Of a DNA stretch of 64,000 nt, positions 23,167-32,706 are shown one piece after another. The first letter of the stretch is position 1, and each line of letters opens with the position of its first letter. The notes under the pieces are model-generated. The model saw nothing but the letters and a program-made list of their open reading frames with translations. It had not been told where the DNA came from and did no database searches. Location of the stretch: assembly GCA_947302205.1 (NCBI GenBank), contig CAMYVD010000001.1, positions 1 to 64,000 of the forward strand. Direction: 5' to 3'. The DNA comes from an uncultured Bacteroidales bacterium (GTDB lineage Bacteria; Bacteroidota; Bacteroidia; Bacteroidales; F082). A program made the translations under genes and the position numbers.

Positions 23167-24231
23167 ATGAAACTCTCTCAATTTAAATTCAACTTGCCTC
23201 AAGAGTTGATAGCCACTTATCCGACCAAAAACCGTGACGAAGCCCGCTTGATGGTACTGAACCGCAAGACCCAAACCATTGAACACCGTGTGTTCAAGGA
23301 CCTGGTGGACTATGTCAAGGATGGCGACGTCTTTGTGATCAACAACACCAAAGTGTTTCCCGCCCGTCTGTATGGCGAAAAGGAAAAGACCGGTGCCAAG
23401 ATCGAGGTGCTGCTGCTCCGTGAGTTGAATCAGGAAAGCCGTTTGTGGGATGTGTTGGTGGATCCGGCACGTAAGATCCGTATTGGCAACAAGTTGTATT
23501 TCGGCGAGGGCGAGGAGCTGGTGGCTGAGGTCATCGACAACACCACCACCCGTGGCCGTACGCTGCGTTTCCTCTTTGACGGCACCTATGAAGAGTTCAA
23601 GCAGACCATTTTCTCGTTAGGTCATACCCCGTTGCCGAAAGAGATTCTTGAACATCGTGATAATCAGGAGGTGTTACCTGAAGATGCTGAAGATTTCCAG
23701 ACAATCTATGCCAAGGTGGAAGGTGCTGTATCGGCACCTACCGCAGGCATGCACTTCAGCAAGATTTTGATGAAGCGTTTGGAGCTTGTCGGGGCTTCGT
23801 TTGCCGAGCTCACCTTGCATCCCGGCATGGGCAACTTCCGCGATATCGAGGTGGAAGACCTCACCAAGCACAAGTGCGACTCCGAAGAGATGTATGTGGA
23901 TCAAGATTGCTGCGACATCGTGAACGAGGCTAACAAACGCCATAACAACGTGTTTGCCGTGGGTACCACCACCATGAAGGCCTTGGAGACCGCCCAGACC
24001 ATTTCGGGCAAGATCAAGCCTTTCAGCGGCTGGACTAACAAGTTCATCTTCCCGCCTTACACCTTCTCGGTGGCCAACTGCATGATCACCAACTTCCACC
24101 TGCCCAAGTCACCCATGATGATGGAGACCGCCGCTTTCGCCGGATATGAATTCCTGATGAAAGCCTATAAGGAAGCCGTCAACGAGAAATACCGCTTCTT
24201 CACCTACGGTGACGCGATGTTAATTATTTAA
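23167..24231 (+). CDS. queA: S-adenosylmethionine:tRNA ribosyltransferase-isomerase
   Basis: A 354-residue cytoplasmic enzyme converting preQ1 in tRNA to epoxyqueuosine, with ribosyl donation from S-adenosylmethionine. Family hallmarks are present in order: [12 protein letters not shown] near the N-terminus, [64 protein letters not shown], and [12 protein letters not shown] followed by [19 protein letters not shown]. Full length. Convergent with the next gene: the two coding ends overlap by 12 bp (24220-24231). Confidence 0.97.
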   Translation: MKLSQFKFNLPQELIATYPTKNRDEARLMVLNRKTQTIEHRVFKDLVDYVKDGDVFVINNTKVFPARLYGEKEKTGAKIEVLLLRELNQESRLWDVLVDPARKIRIGNKLYFGEGEELVAEVIDNTTTRGRTLRFLFDGTYEEFKQTIFSLGHTPLPKEILEHRDNQEVLPEDAEDFQTIYAKVEGAVSAPTAGMHFSKILMKRLELVGASFAELTLHPGMGNFRDIEVEDLTKHKCDSEEMYVDQDCCDIVNEANKRHNNVFAVGTTTMKALETAQTISGKIKPFSGWTNKFIFPPYTFSVANCMITNFHLPKSPMMMETAAFAGYEFLMKAYKEAVNEKYRFFTYGDAMLII

Positions 24232-26496
24232 CAAGGCACTGACTGCCGCGGGATTCAAAGCCCACTCGTACGTATAGACCTCGTCTGCCTCTTCGGGGGT
24301 TTCGACGAGGTTCATTTTTTGTGCTTCGCGTTTCAAATCGAGCAGTTGCCCGACGCTCAGCTTTTCTTTCAGTCGTTTCAGCAGTGCCTCCACCACGTTG
24401 CCGTTGAGGTCGCGGAGGGTATGTCCCGTGAAAGGCATCTCCAACCAGAAGATTTCCCTTGCGGCCACGTCCAACACGCCGAAAACCAAGCCGTTGGCGA
24501 GATTGGCCTCGCTGATGCGCACCAGATGCTGCACGCAGGAAGGGTCGTAAGCCACGCCAGTCTCGTTGGAGATGGTCATGGGATAGGCCGAGTTCATCCA
24601 GCCCACCATGAGGTTGGGCGACAGGTTGCCGTTGGTGTAGGCGTTGCAGGTGAAGGTGACGTAACGGGCGCCAGCTTGTTCCAGTTCGGGCAAGGAAAGC
24701 TCGATGTATTCGGCCGCTCCGACTTGGTCGGGGATATGCTGGATGTCGCCCGAATGCTTGGCGCCTGGGGCCACTAAGCAATAATAGGCACATTCCTCCA
24801 CGATATCGTCTTGCAGGGCAATGCGGCAGCTCAAATCCATGTCGAGATGCTGAGCGGGAAGCCCCTTGCCCCATTGCATGAACAGCCTCACGGAATCGCC
24901 TTCCACGGGGAATCGGGTGCCTTGCAGGGCGCAGGCGGTGTCTTGGATCGTGCTGGTACGGTCGCCCACGCTGACGGGGATGTCGTACAGCCTCGGGTCG
25001 ATGTAAATGGTCTTATGGTCAGTGGGTTGTTGGGCAAAACGCTGGCGCATGGCTTTGGCGTACAGGTCTTTGACCGCCTTTGCCATACCTTCCAGTTCTT
25101 GGCTGCTGTAAAGCGTGAGCAGTGGGTTGGGTTCGATGGTGACGGTGCCGCCGGTGATGGGGCGAGCCGTGCGCGGGCAGCTTGGGTCGAAATACAGCTC
25201 GGCGTTGTTGCCCAGGCTGAGGATGAGCCGTGCGGGAAGCTTGTCGAGCACAGTCTCAAAAGCCTTTAAGGTGTCGTCCTTGCCAAAGCGCAGCATGGTG
25301 GCGAACAGGCAACGGGCAAACCATCCAGGGCGTTCGCAAAGCATCTTCAGCGTCGCGTCTTTGTCGTTGGTTCGTTGGGCACGGTCGAGCTTGCCCATCC
25401 AGGTCTCATAGTCTTGCTTGTAGAACACGTCGAGGATCTCGGCAAGATGCTCAAAGCCGTTTCTGCGCGAGTATTCACCGAGACGCAAGGCGTGGATCAT
25501 CCTGACCCACATGCCGCGTTTGGGATTCATGTTCTCGGCGGCCTGCTGAGCGGTCATCGCCACGGCGTTGAGCCAAGTGGCGGCCATGCGACACTGCAAA
25601 CGGCTATATTTCAACTTCAGCTCATTGCGTTTTTGCGCTGCCGCTTCCTCGCTCTCGTCCATCGGAATCCACGGGTGGGTGTTGTTTTTGCGCTCTCGCT
25701 CAATCAAATACTTCGGCTCGATGATCTTCACCAACCCCGTCTTTTCGTACCAGAAAAATCTTAAAATGTCGGTCGGAGTCTTCAAATACCTTAATCCCAA
25801 CTCAACTTCTGACTCCTGACTTCTGACTCCTGACTTCTGAATCACCACCATCATCGTCTCCTTCATGGTGATCTCCACGTCTTCAGGTACCTCAAATTCG
25901 TCGAGCAACAGCTCCAGAGAGTCTAACTGAGTGGCATCCAACGGGGTGGGGGAGGCCAACAGGCTACGGAACACCTGCTTCATGTCCTCCAGCGTGAACA
26001 GCCTCAGCTCCTTGAGTTTGCTGCCCTGGCCATGATACACGAAGTTGGCCGTCGTGAAAGGCGTACCGCAGTAAGGGCAACCATTGTAGCGCTCCAAGGG
26101 GAAAGTGCCTTCGGGAATGAAGTGTCCGCAAGGCAGCTTGGTGCCTTTGATACCGGCTGCCTCACCTCCGAAAAGGTTGGCCAGAAAGGTGATCAGGTGG
26201 TCCATTCGGGTCTCGCCCGTAGGGGTGTCCCAGCCCTTCACCAGAGGTGCCCAGTTCAAGTCGATCCCCATAGCCTCGTGGATCATCGAAGTGATGTCAG
26301 CAAGGGTCTGGATAGGCACCGTGCTCAAGGCGTGGAGCAGCTCCTCACTCAGGCAAAAGCCGTTTTCTTTCAGCCTTGCGGTGAAAGCCATCAACGGCAC
26401 GGTAGGTTCGTAAACGGTAGGGATTTCGGCCTTCTCCACAGGGAGATACACAGCCTGGTAGCGCAATGCCACCTTGCGAAGGTTTTGGTCTTTCAT
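24220..26496 (-). CDS. Large TerD-like protein with zinc-ribbon (MXAN_6230/SCO0854-like)
   Basis: 758 residues from the ATG at 26496; a TTG nine bases upstream is in frame but weaker. Residues ~120-150 contain [21 protein letters not shown], a RING/zinc-ribbon-like Cys/His cluster. A helical middle follows, and the last ~200 residues resemble the tellurium-resistance TerD fold: [64 protein letters not shown]. This arrangement recalls the RING plus TerD proteins of the MXAN_6230/SCO0854 type, which are poorly understood; a calcium-binding stress role is only suggested by the TerD part. Near residue 225-232 a heptamer repeat is translated in frame ([12 protein letters not shown]). The TATCTTTG box at 26582-26589 predicts a leader of about 80 bases. 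Confidence 0.65.
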   Translation of the reverse strand: MKDQNLRKVALRYQAVYLPVEKAEIPTVYEPTVPLMAFTARLKENGFCLSEELLHALSTVPIQTLADITSMIHEAMGIDLNWAPLVKGWDTPTGETRMDHLITFLANLFGGEAAGIKGTKLPCGHFIPEGTFPLERYNGCPYCGTPFTTANFVYHGQGSKLKELRLFTLEDMKQVFRSLLASPTPLDATQLDSLELLLDEFEVPEDVEITMKETMMVVIQKSGVRSQESEVELGLRYLKTPTDILRFFWYEKTGLVKIIEPKYLIERERKNNTHPWIPMDESEEAAAQKRNELKLKYSRLQCRMAATWLNAVAMTAQQAAENMNPKRGMWVRMIHALRLGEYSRRNGFEHLAEILDVFYKQDYETWMGKLDRAQRTNDKDATLKMLCERPGWFARCLFATMLRFGKDDTLKAFETVLDKLPARLILSLGNNAELYFDPSCPRTARPITGGTVTIEPNPLLTLYSSQELEGMAKAVKDLYAKAMRQRFAQQPTDHKTIYIDPRLYDIPVSVGDRTSTIQDTACALQGTRFPVEGDSVRLFMQWGKGLPAQHLDMDLSCRIALQDDIVEECAYYCLVAPGAKHSGDIQHIPDQVGAAEYIELSLPELEQAGARYVTFTCNAYTNGNLSPNLMVGWMNSAYPMTISNETGVAYDPSCVQHLVRISEANLANGLVFGVLDVAAREIFWLEMPFTGHTLRDLNGNVVEALLKRLKEKLSVGQLLDLKREAQKMNLVETPEEADEVYTYEWALNPAAVSALLNN
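25805..25839. repeat. Intragenic heptamer repeat, five units, in the TerD-like gene
   Basis: Units ACTTCTG / ACTCCTG / ACTTCTG / ACTCCTG / ACTTCTG, 35 bp, read on the minus strand as [11 protein letters not shown]. Gain or loss of one unit would shift the frame of the TerD-like gene. Confidence 0.85.
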
Positions 26497-26581
26497 GTGA
26501 TTCAAATAATAAGGTAATTGCGATGCTGAAACAACCTAAATTGGTAAAAGAAGTAAGCCTCGCTTGGACCTTTATTAAGTG

Positions 26582-26619
26582 CAAAGATAATCAAAGTTTC
26601 GTAAAAATCACTATTTTTG
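26582..26619. promoter_or_regulatory. Divergent promoters for the TerD-like gene and glyQS
   Basis: The minus-strand box TATCTTTG is at 26582-26589 and the plus-strand box TATTTTTG at 26612-26619. The glyQS ATG lies 29 bp after its box. Confidence 0.6.
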
Positions 26620-26648
26620 CATCAAAATTAATCAAGACAACAGCAACT

Positions 26649-28172
26649 ATGAACCAAGAAGACTTTTTTAAGAAGATAACCGCTCATGCCAAGGAATACG
26701 GTTTCATTTTCCCTTCGAGCGAGATTTATGACGGACTTTCAGCCGTTTATGACTACGGCCAGAATGGCGTTGAACTGAAGAAGAACATCCGTGAATACTG
26801 GTGGAAGGCCATGGTGCAGATGCACGAGAACATCGTCGGCATCGACGCCGCCATCTTCATGCATCCCACCACCTGGAAGGCCTCGGGCCATGTGGATGCT
26901 TTCAACGATCCTTTGATTGACAACCGCGACAGCAAGAAGCGCTACCGCGCTGATGTTTTGGTTGAAGACTATATGGCCAAGATTGAGGACAAGATCAATA
27001 AAGAAGTGGAAAAGGCCCGCAAGCGCTTTGGTGATGCCTTCAACGAGGAGCAGTTTGTAACCACCAACCCGCGTGTGTTGGAACACAAGGCTAAGATTGA
27101 GGAAATCAGCCACCGCCTGTATGGTGCCATGGAGGCCAATGACCTCGACGCCATCAAGCAACTTATCCTCGACCTCGAGATTGTCTGCCCCATCAGCGGC
27201 ACCCGCAACTGGACCGACGTGCGTCAGTTCAACCTGATGTTCGCCACCAAGATGGGTAGCGTGGCCGACGGCTCCGACACCATCTACCTGCGTCCCGAGA
27301 CGGCACAGGGCATCTTCGTCAACTACCTCAACGTGCAGAAGACCGGCCGTATGAAGATTCCGTTTGGCATTGCCCAGACCGGCAAGGCCTTCCGCAACGA
27401 GATTGTGGCCCGTCAGTTCATCTTCCGTATGCGTGAGTTCGAGCAGATGGAGATGCAGTTCTTCGTCCGTCCTGGCACGGAGCTCGAATGGTTCCAACAC
27501 TGGAAGCAGGAACGCCTCGCTTGGCACCTCTCCTTGGGTCTGCCCGCCGAGAAATACCGCTTCCACGACCACGAGAAGCTGGCCCACTATGCCAACGCCG
27601 CCACCGACATCGAGTTCGACTTCCCCTTTGGCTTCAAGGAGCTCGAAGGCATCCACAGCCGCACCGACTTCGACCTCTCGGCTCACGCCAAATACTCAGG
27701 CAAGAAGCTCCAATACTTCGATCCCGATACCAACGAGAGCTACACGCCATACGTCATCGAGACCTCCATTGGTTTGGACCGTATGTTCCTCGCGATGTTC
27801 AGCAACGCCTACACCGAAGAGAAGTTGGAAGACGGCTCCGAGCGCGTCGTGCTGAAGCTGCCGGCCATCCTTGCTCCTTACAAGGTCGCTGTGCTGCCAC
27901 TGGTCAAGAAAGACGGTCTGCCGGAGAAGGCCCGCGAGATCATCGACAGCCTGAAGTTCGACTTCATGTGCCAGTACGAAGAGAAAGACTCCATCGGCAA
28001 GCGTTACCGCCGTCAGGATGCCATCGGCACCCCGATGTGCGTCACCGTCGACAACGATACCTTGGTCGACAACACCGTCACCGTCCGCGACCGCGACACG
28101 ATGACCCAGGTCCGCGTCCCGATTGAGAACCTCCGCGCGATGATTTTCGATGAACTGAAACCGAAAAAATAA
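26649..28172 (+). CDS. glyQS: Glycyl-tRNA synthetase, class II alpha2 type
   Basis: 507 residues from the ATG at 26649, after the -7 box. It is the homodimeric (eukaryote/archaeal-like) glycyl-tRNA synthetase, not the bacterial alpha2-beta2 form. It starts at FPSSEIYDGLSAVYDYGQNGVELKKNI, has motif 2 (AFRNEIVARQFIFRMREFEQMEMQFF) and motif 3 (ETSIGLDRMFLAMF), and ends with the anticodon-binding domain (ILAPYKVAVLPLVKKDGL..KRYRRQDAIGTP). It charges tRNA-Gly with glycine using ATP. Length is normal for Bacteroidota. A strong hairpin-T-run terminator follows 27 bp after the stop, so it is monocistronic. Confidence 0.97.
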   Translation: MNQEDFFKKITAHAKEYGFIFPSSEIYDGLSAVYDYGQNGVELKKNIREYWWKAMVQMHENIVGIDAAIFMHPTTWKASGHVDAFNDPLIDNRDSKKRYRADVLVEDYMAKIEDKINKEVEKARKRFGDAFNEEQFVTTNPRVLEHKAKIEEISHRLYGAMEANDLDAIKQLILDLEIVCPISGTRNWTDVRQFNLMFATKMGSVADGSDTIYLRPETAQGIFVNYLNVQKTGRMKIPFGIAQTGKAFRNEIVARQFIFRMREFEQMEMQFFVRPGTELEWFQHWKQERLAWHLSLGLPAEKYRFHDHEKLAHYANAATDIEFDFPFGFKELEGIHSRTDFDLSAHAKYSGKKLQYFDPDTNESYTPYVIETSIGLDRMFLAMFSNAYTEEKLEDGSERVVLKLPAILAPYKVAVLPLVKKDGLPEKAREIIDSLKFDFMCQYEEKDSIGKRYRRQDAIGTPMCVTVDNDTLVDNTVTVRDRDTMTQVRVPIENLRAMIFDELKPKK

Positions 28173-28199
28173 TCGCCCCCAGGGGCAAAATTTCCATAG

Positions 28200-28224
28200 C
28201 CCAGGGCATCGCCCTGGGTTTTTT
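28200..28224 (+). terminator. Rho-independent terminator after glyQS
   Basis: A perfect 8-bp stem (28200-28207 CCCAGGGC with 28211-28218), a three-base ATC loop, then six T residues. Confidence 0.9.
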
Positions 28225-28325
28225 GTAATAGCTATCGCATAGCTATCCATTTTTCGGAAACATTGATTATCAATAAGTTGTTATTTTATTTTGTGACTTG
28301 TTGATAGCGATTGCCTCCCAAACCC

Positions 28326-28355
28326 TTGACAAGGCGATTTTTCGACTTAACTTTG
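28326..28355 (+). promoter_or_regulatory. Promoter of the first TPR-HTH regulator
   Basis: TTGACA at 28326-28331 and a -7 box TAACTTTG at 28348-28355, 16 bp apart. The ATG (28360) follows after only four bases, predicting a leaderless transcript. The CCCTTGACAAGG block here recurs upstream of the gene at 34000. Confidence 0.55.
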
Positions 28356-28359
28356 CAAC

Positions 28360-29706
28360 ATGCTTAGGTCGAAGCCTCATATTACCCTTTTGATTCTTCT
28401 GGCGGTCATCATTTTTGCCGCCTGCCAATCCAATTCCAGGCAGTTGGAAAAGGCTCGGGCTTTGTATGAACAAGGTCTGGAGTTGTCGCCCGAGAACTCT
28501 GTGGCGGCCGCTGAGACCTATAGCGAAGCTCTTCTGGTGCTCGACCGTTGCAACCCCGACCATCCTGAAGTGCGTCGGCTGAAAGCTTTGATTGAAGATC
28601 AACTCGGCACCCGGTATTGGAAAAACGGCTTGAAGGAAGAGGCGCTCAATCTTCATCTGGAGGCCATTGAGATCTTCCGCACGATGCCAGGTTCGATGGC
28701 GTTGACGAATGCTTTGCAAAATGCTGGAAGGGTGGCCGCTTCGCTGCATCGTGTGGAAGAAGCCAAGCAATACTATGAAGAAGCCCTTCAACTCGCTCAA
28801 ACCCAGAAAAATAAGCAGTTGTCAATGGATATTCTGCTGGAGCTCTGTCGCGATGTCTATATGGAAGAAGGTGAATACGAGAAAGTCATTGAAGGGGTGA
28901 CGAACGCTTTGGAAGGCGGTGCCCGACCCGACCTCTGCTACCTGACCCTTGGCATGGCTTATTATTATATGGAGAACGATGCACAGGCCGTCGAACACCT
29001 TACTCTGGCGACCCAAAGCGGGAAAGCCGGTGTCAGGATGTCGGCCTATCAAGGCCTGTATCTGATTGATGAGTTGCAAGGCAAGTATCCGGAAGCCTTG
29101 GAAAACTTCAGACTTTTCAACGAAAACATGATGCAAGCCCACGGGGAACAGCACAGCGAAGCCGTGCAACGCATCCAAAAGGACTATGAATTGCAAGCGC
29201 AGAAAAACGCTTTGCAAGCGGATCAGAAGCTCAAGACCTTTTATCTCTATTTGATTGTAGGTGTTTTGGTTGTGGCCCTGGTGCTGACGCTCTTGCTGAT
29301 GCGACAGAAAACCTTGAAAAACAAATTGATGGACGAAGAAAGCCAACGGCAATTCGAAACTGCCTTGAAGAAAAACAAAGTCTTTGTAACCGCCCTGGCT
29401 CTCACGGAGCAAATCACGGTAAGCACCGTCGACTTTAATCTCGAAGCATCGGAGTGGAACGACTATCTGGAGTTGATCGACTTGGTTTACAGCGACTTCA
29501 CCAAGAAACTTTTGGATCATTATCCCACCTTGACCAAGACCGACTTGCAGATTTGCAGCCTCACCCGGCAAGGTTTCAGCAACCAAGTTATCTCCATCAT
29601 GATGAATTTGCAAACCAACTCCTACGCCCGCCGTAAGTACCGCATCAAACAGGAAAAGATGGGCGCAGACAATCGTAGTTTTGAAGAAATAATCAATGAA
29701 ATATAA
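28360..29706 (+). CDS. Membrane-tethered TPR regulator with LuxR-like HTH, copy 1
   Basis: A 448-residue protein. It has a lipoprotein-type signal (..FAACQ, Cys near residue 22), about 260 residues of tetratricopeptide-like helical repeats predicted periplasmic, one transmembrane helix (about 294-314), a short coiled stretch, then a cytoplasmic C-terminus. Residues 391-430 (LTKTDLQICSLTRQGFSNQVISIMM..SYARRKYRIKQEKM) align with the LuxR/GerE helix-turn-helix pattern. This suggests a one-component regulator that senses periplasmic protein or peptide and binds DNA from the membrane. A close paralog lies at 40426 and a sensor-less one at 43455. The next gene, a T9SS cargo, starts six bases later, so sensor and cargo share a transcript. 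Confidence 0.75.
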   Translation: MLRSKPHITLLILLAVIIFAACQSNSRQLEKARALYEQGLELSPENSVAAAETYSEALLVLDRCNPDHPEVRRLKALIEDQLGTRYWKNGLKEEALNLHLEAIEIFRTMPGSMALTNALQNAGRVAASLHRVEEAKQYYEEALQLAQTQKNKQLSMDILLELCRDVYMEEGEYEKVIEGVTNALEGGARPDLCYLTLGMAYYYMENDAQAVEHLTLATQSGKAGVRMSAYQGLYLIDELQGKYPEALENFRLFNENMMQAHGEQHSEAVQRIQKDYELQAQKNALQADQKLKTFYLYLIVGVLVVALVLTLLLMRQKTLKNKLMDEESQRQFETALKKNKVFVTALALTEQITVSTVDFNLEASEWNDYLELIDLVYSDFTKKLLDHYPTLTKTDLQICSLTRQGFSNQVISIMMNLQTNSYARRKYRIKQEKMGADNRSFEEIINEI

Positions 29707-29712
29707 ACCGTT

Positions 29713-32610
29713 ATGAAAAAATTATCTTTTATCCTCCTCCTTTGCCTCGGCCTTCTCGCTCCGCTGACGGCACAAAACGTTTGGAAAGACATTGACATCT
29801 CAGATTTTGAATCTTGTGAAATTCTCGGTGTCGGCACGAATGGCAGCATTTTTATTGAGTCAGCTTATGGCATCGTCTATCGTTCACAAGATGAAGGTCT
29901 TACATGGGACTCTATTATCAATACAAACGGAGGTCTGATTTTTGCCTCTTATGATTTCTATATCAGCAGAACAAACAGGATACATATCTATGATTATGCA
30001 AGTAAAAAGATTATTTATTCTGATGATGATGGCAATAGTTGGCAGCAGACCCCGCCGACTCCCATAAACACCATCTGGGTTCGAGGCATGTACTCTCCTT
30101 CAAACGATACGCTGTTGGTTTGGGATTCAAGTCAGATTTTCTGGACTGTTGACGAAGGCGACACTTGGGATACCACAACCTTCGATTTTATCAACGAGGA
30201 AATTGGCTTTATCAGTTGCGTGATTGTTAATGAAGCAGGTGATGTTTATGCCAGCGTTTATGGGCTTGATGGAGAAAATGCCGGTATTTATCACTCCACC
30301 CTGTCCGATATGCAAAACTGGACACTTGCCGCTTTTGAGGGCCATTCGATACCGTCCTTAACCTTCGATCTCGAGGGCAACGTCATAGCCAACTCAGCTG
30401 GAGAAGGAACAGTCGGATGCATTCACGAGCCCGGTTTCTATCTTTTTACGACAAGGGAACTTGCCGTTTCAGAAGACGGTATTATTTATAAACTGAAAAG
30501 CGAACCAAACAGCCAGGTGAGGTTGAATTACACCACCAATCACGGCGAACAGTTTTATGATATAGGCGAAACCATGCCGGTTTATCTCATGCCATACCCT
30601 GGTTCAAGTGATGCGCATCTTTTCAATGGCAACGACAATCATCTATACTATACAGGCGGTGGCGTTTTTTATAAAAGTATTAAAAATGCCGATGAAATCA
30701 TCAATCCATACCCCACCGAGCTCCCCGAACAATATTGGTACGACCTCGTAACCGAGCAACCCGAAGGCTATGTAGTTGATGATCAAGGAGATATCCATAT
30801 TTATTCAGCGGAAGCCCTTGCCTGGCTCATTTCGGTGAGTAACGGCCTCAATGGCGTAGAGCGTGATGATTTTGCAGGGAAAAACATCACTTTAGAAGCT
30901 GATGTCGATATCTCGGAAGGCATCTGGACCACCATCGGTACAAAAAACGAACTGCCACCCTCACCACCCACCAAGGATGACGAATTCTATTTCCAGGGCA
31001 ACTTCAACGGCAACGGCCATGTGATATATGGGATGGCGACCAACGAAGGTTTTATCGGCGATGTTTATAATTCAAGGTTGGAAAACATCGTCATCAAATA
31101 CGCTTTCGCAAAAGACACCGAGCAGGGACTGCTTGTCAACCGTTTTAGCCGTTCGGTGATTGACAGATGCTGGCTCGACTGCGTGGTTCATGTAAATGAC
31201 AACGGGGGTTACGCTCTGTTTGGTTACGGAGGAGCGATAACACAGATTACCAACTGCATCTTCAGGAGTCCGCTTATTGATAATCCTTCGGGTGGAATTC
31301 CACATGGTTCTTTTTGCGCTTTTATTGAGGGTAACAACGCTTTCAATGAGGTGGATAACTGCGCTATTATCATCGACAGCATTGCCTATCCGTTGGACGC
31401 CCCCGTTGTCGTAGAGAACAACTCGGGTATCATGCGCAACTGTTATTCCTATATGGGTGCTTTCAAAAACTACGACCCACAGGCTTTTTTGTATAATGGT
31501 AGATGTGGAATTGTCGGAATTGATTACGGAACAGTTGAGCATTGCTATTACAACTGGCTTGACCCCGAGGTGTATGGCGAAGAGGTGAATAATCCAGCCT
31601 TGTTTAGCCATGAAGACTTAGATGCTACTATGTTCCGATGGATTGACGATGAATGGACTTTGTTGGAGCCCGTGACCATTGGAGGGACGGAAACCGACAA
31701 TCTTACAGATGCGCTTAACCTCTGGACGAATACCCAAGCCAACATTTCCGACTACCTCCAATGGCATGAAGACTACACCATTTTGCCGAACGGGCTTCCA
31801 GTCCTATACGAGGAAGAACAATACTTCCCTCGTGGCACCGAATGGTATTATGAAATCAAGCATCTGACGGGCGACATTACCTACCAGCATCTCGAATACG
31901 CCTCGGATACCGTCATCAATAGCAGGCGGACCAAGATCCTTGTGGAGACCAACACGATGTATGACAAGGAGCAGTGGGTGGATCAGGAATACATCTACGA
32001 GGACGGCGACAAAATCTATTGGTGGAACAAGGACCTCGAGGATTTCACCTTGCTTTATGACTTTGGCGCCGAAGTGGGCGATGAATGGGAGATCAACGGC
32101 GGATGGTTTACCATCACGGTTCATGTGGACGCGGCGCAGATGGTCATCTTCAAGAGCCAGCCTTATCGGGTGCTAAGCGTGAGTGACGAGAGCGGCCTGT
32201 TTACCGGCGACATCATCTGCGGCATCGGCCACCAGAACCGTTTCTTCCCGGAAAGCCCCATCGCCAAAGACTATGAGGTGGACGGCTTACGCTGCTTCTG
32301 GCAGGACGGCGAACTGGTTCTCACCATGGGCGAGGAGGATTGCGACGCCGTCTATTATGAATACCACGACGTGGACGAGAACCCCGAAGCGACGTTCACG
32401 GTCTATCCCAACCCGAGCAATGGAATGTTACATGTAGAGACGCGGCGCGCCACTTCTCTGCCATCGGAATATCGCATCACCAACCTATTAGGCCAAACCC
32501 TTTTGTCGGGTGTCCTTGACGGCGAAACGCTTGATGTTTCGGTTTTATCCAATGGTTTTTATCTCCTAAAAATAAAAAATTCAACGATGAAATTTATTGT
32601 AAATCAATAA
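29713..32610 (+). CDS. T9SS-secreted protein with BNR/Asp-box and GLUG-like regions
   Basis: A 965-residue exported protein with a signal peptide (..LLAPLTAQ). Three Asp-box-like motifs follow: SQDEGLTWDS near residue 58, SDDDGNSWQQ near 103 and VDEGDTWDTT near 146, as in sialidase/Vps10-type beta-propellers. The middle (350-640) looks like GLUG-type beta-helix (FQGNFNGNGHVIYGM). From residue ~709 comes a ~180-residue module (EWYYEI..ITYQHLEYASDT..YWWN..GDEWEI..GIGH..FFPE..GLRCFW) shared with three other proteins here. The last ~75 residues are a type A T9SS sorting domain (VYPNPSNG, EYRITNLLGQTLLSG, NGFYLLKI). Exported across the outer membrane and probably surface-attached or released. Binding target unknown. 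Confidence 0.82.
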   Translation: MKKLSFILLLCLGLLAPLTAQNVWKDIDISDFESCEILGVGTNGSIFIESAYGIVYRSQDEGLTWDSIINTNGGLIFASYDFYISRTNRIHIYDYASKKIIYSDDDGNSWQQTPPTPINTIWVRGMYSPSNDTLLVWDSSQIFWTVDEGDTWDTTTFDFINEEIGFISCVIVNEAGDVYASVYGLDGENAGIYHSTLSDMQNWTLAAFEGHSIPSLTFDLEGNVIANSAGEGTVGCIHEPGFYLFTTRELAVSEDGIIYKLKSEPNSQVRLNYTTNHGEQFYDIGETMPVYLMPYPGSSDAHLFNGNDNHLYYTGGGVFYKSIKNADEIINPYPTELPEQYWYDLVTEQPEGYVVDDQGDIHIYSAEALAWLISVSNGLNGVERDDFAGKNITLEADVDISEGIWTTIGTKNELPPSPPTKDDEFYFQGNFNGNGHVIYGMATNEGFIGDVYNSRLENIVIKYAFAKDTEQGLLVNRFSRSVIDRCWLDCVVHVNDNGGYALFGYGGAITQITNCIFRSPLIDNPSGGIPHGSFCAFIEGNNAFNEVDNCAIIIDSIAYPLDAPVVVENNSGIMRNCYSYMGAFKNYDPQAFLYNGRCGIVGIDYGTVEHCYYNWLDPEVYGEEVNNPALFSHEDLDATMFRWIDDEWTLLEPVTIGGTETDNLTDALNLWTNTQANISDYLQWHEDYTILPNGLPVLYEEEQYFPRGTEWYYEIKHLTGDITYQHLEYASDTVINSRRTKILVETNTMYDKEQWVDQEYIYEDGDKIYWWNKDLEDFTLLYDFGAEVGDEWEINGGWFTITVHVDAAQMVIFKSQPYRVLSVSDESGLFTGDIICGIGHQNRFFPESPIAKDYEVDGLRCFWQDGELVLTMGEEDCDAVYYEYHDVDENPEATFTVYPNPSNGMLHVETRRATSLPSEYRITNLLGQTLLSGVLDGETLDVSVLSNGFYLLKIKNSTMKFIVNQ

Positions 32611-32617
32611 TTTATGT

Positions 32618-32667
32618 ATTTCACAAGCTGGTGTTTCACAACTTTGTGAATCACAATCTTGTGAAAT
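32618..32667. promoter_or_regulatory. Nested inverted repeats (TTCACAA) upstream of the AAA ATPase
   Basis: Outer 10-bp arms are ATTTCACAAG (32618-32627) and its exact complement (32658-32667). Inner 7-bp arms TTCACAA/TTGTGAA (32635-32641, 32644-32650) are separated by two bases. This gives four half-sites in mirror order, ending 14 bp before the -7 box. No T-run follows, so an operator is more likely than a terminator. Confidence 0.55.
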
Positions 32668-32681
32668 ATCAAAAATCATTG

Positions 32682-32689
32682 TATCTTTG
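32682..32689 (+). promoter_or_regulatory. -7 box (TATCTTTG) of the AAA ATPase gene
   Basis: Exact box, 17 bp before the ATG at 32707, just downstream of the nested inverted repeats. Confidence 0.6.
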
Positions 32690-32706
32690 CCGAAAAATGA
32701 TGGGCT

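Noticed and set aside
24224-24874. 216-codon minus-strand frame overlapping the TerD-like gene 3' part
   Set aside because: Same strand, different frame, Arg/Gly-rich composition typical of an out-of-frame reading of a real gene.
18667-25839. Heptamer arrays as CRISPR
   Set aside because: Units are contiguous 7-mers without spacers, and no cas genes are present.
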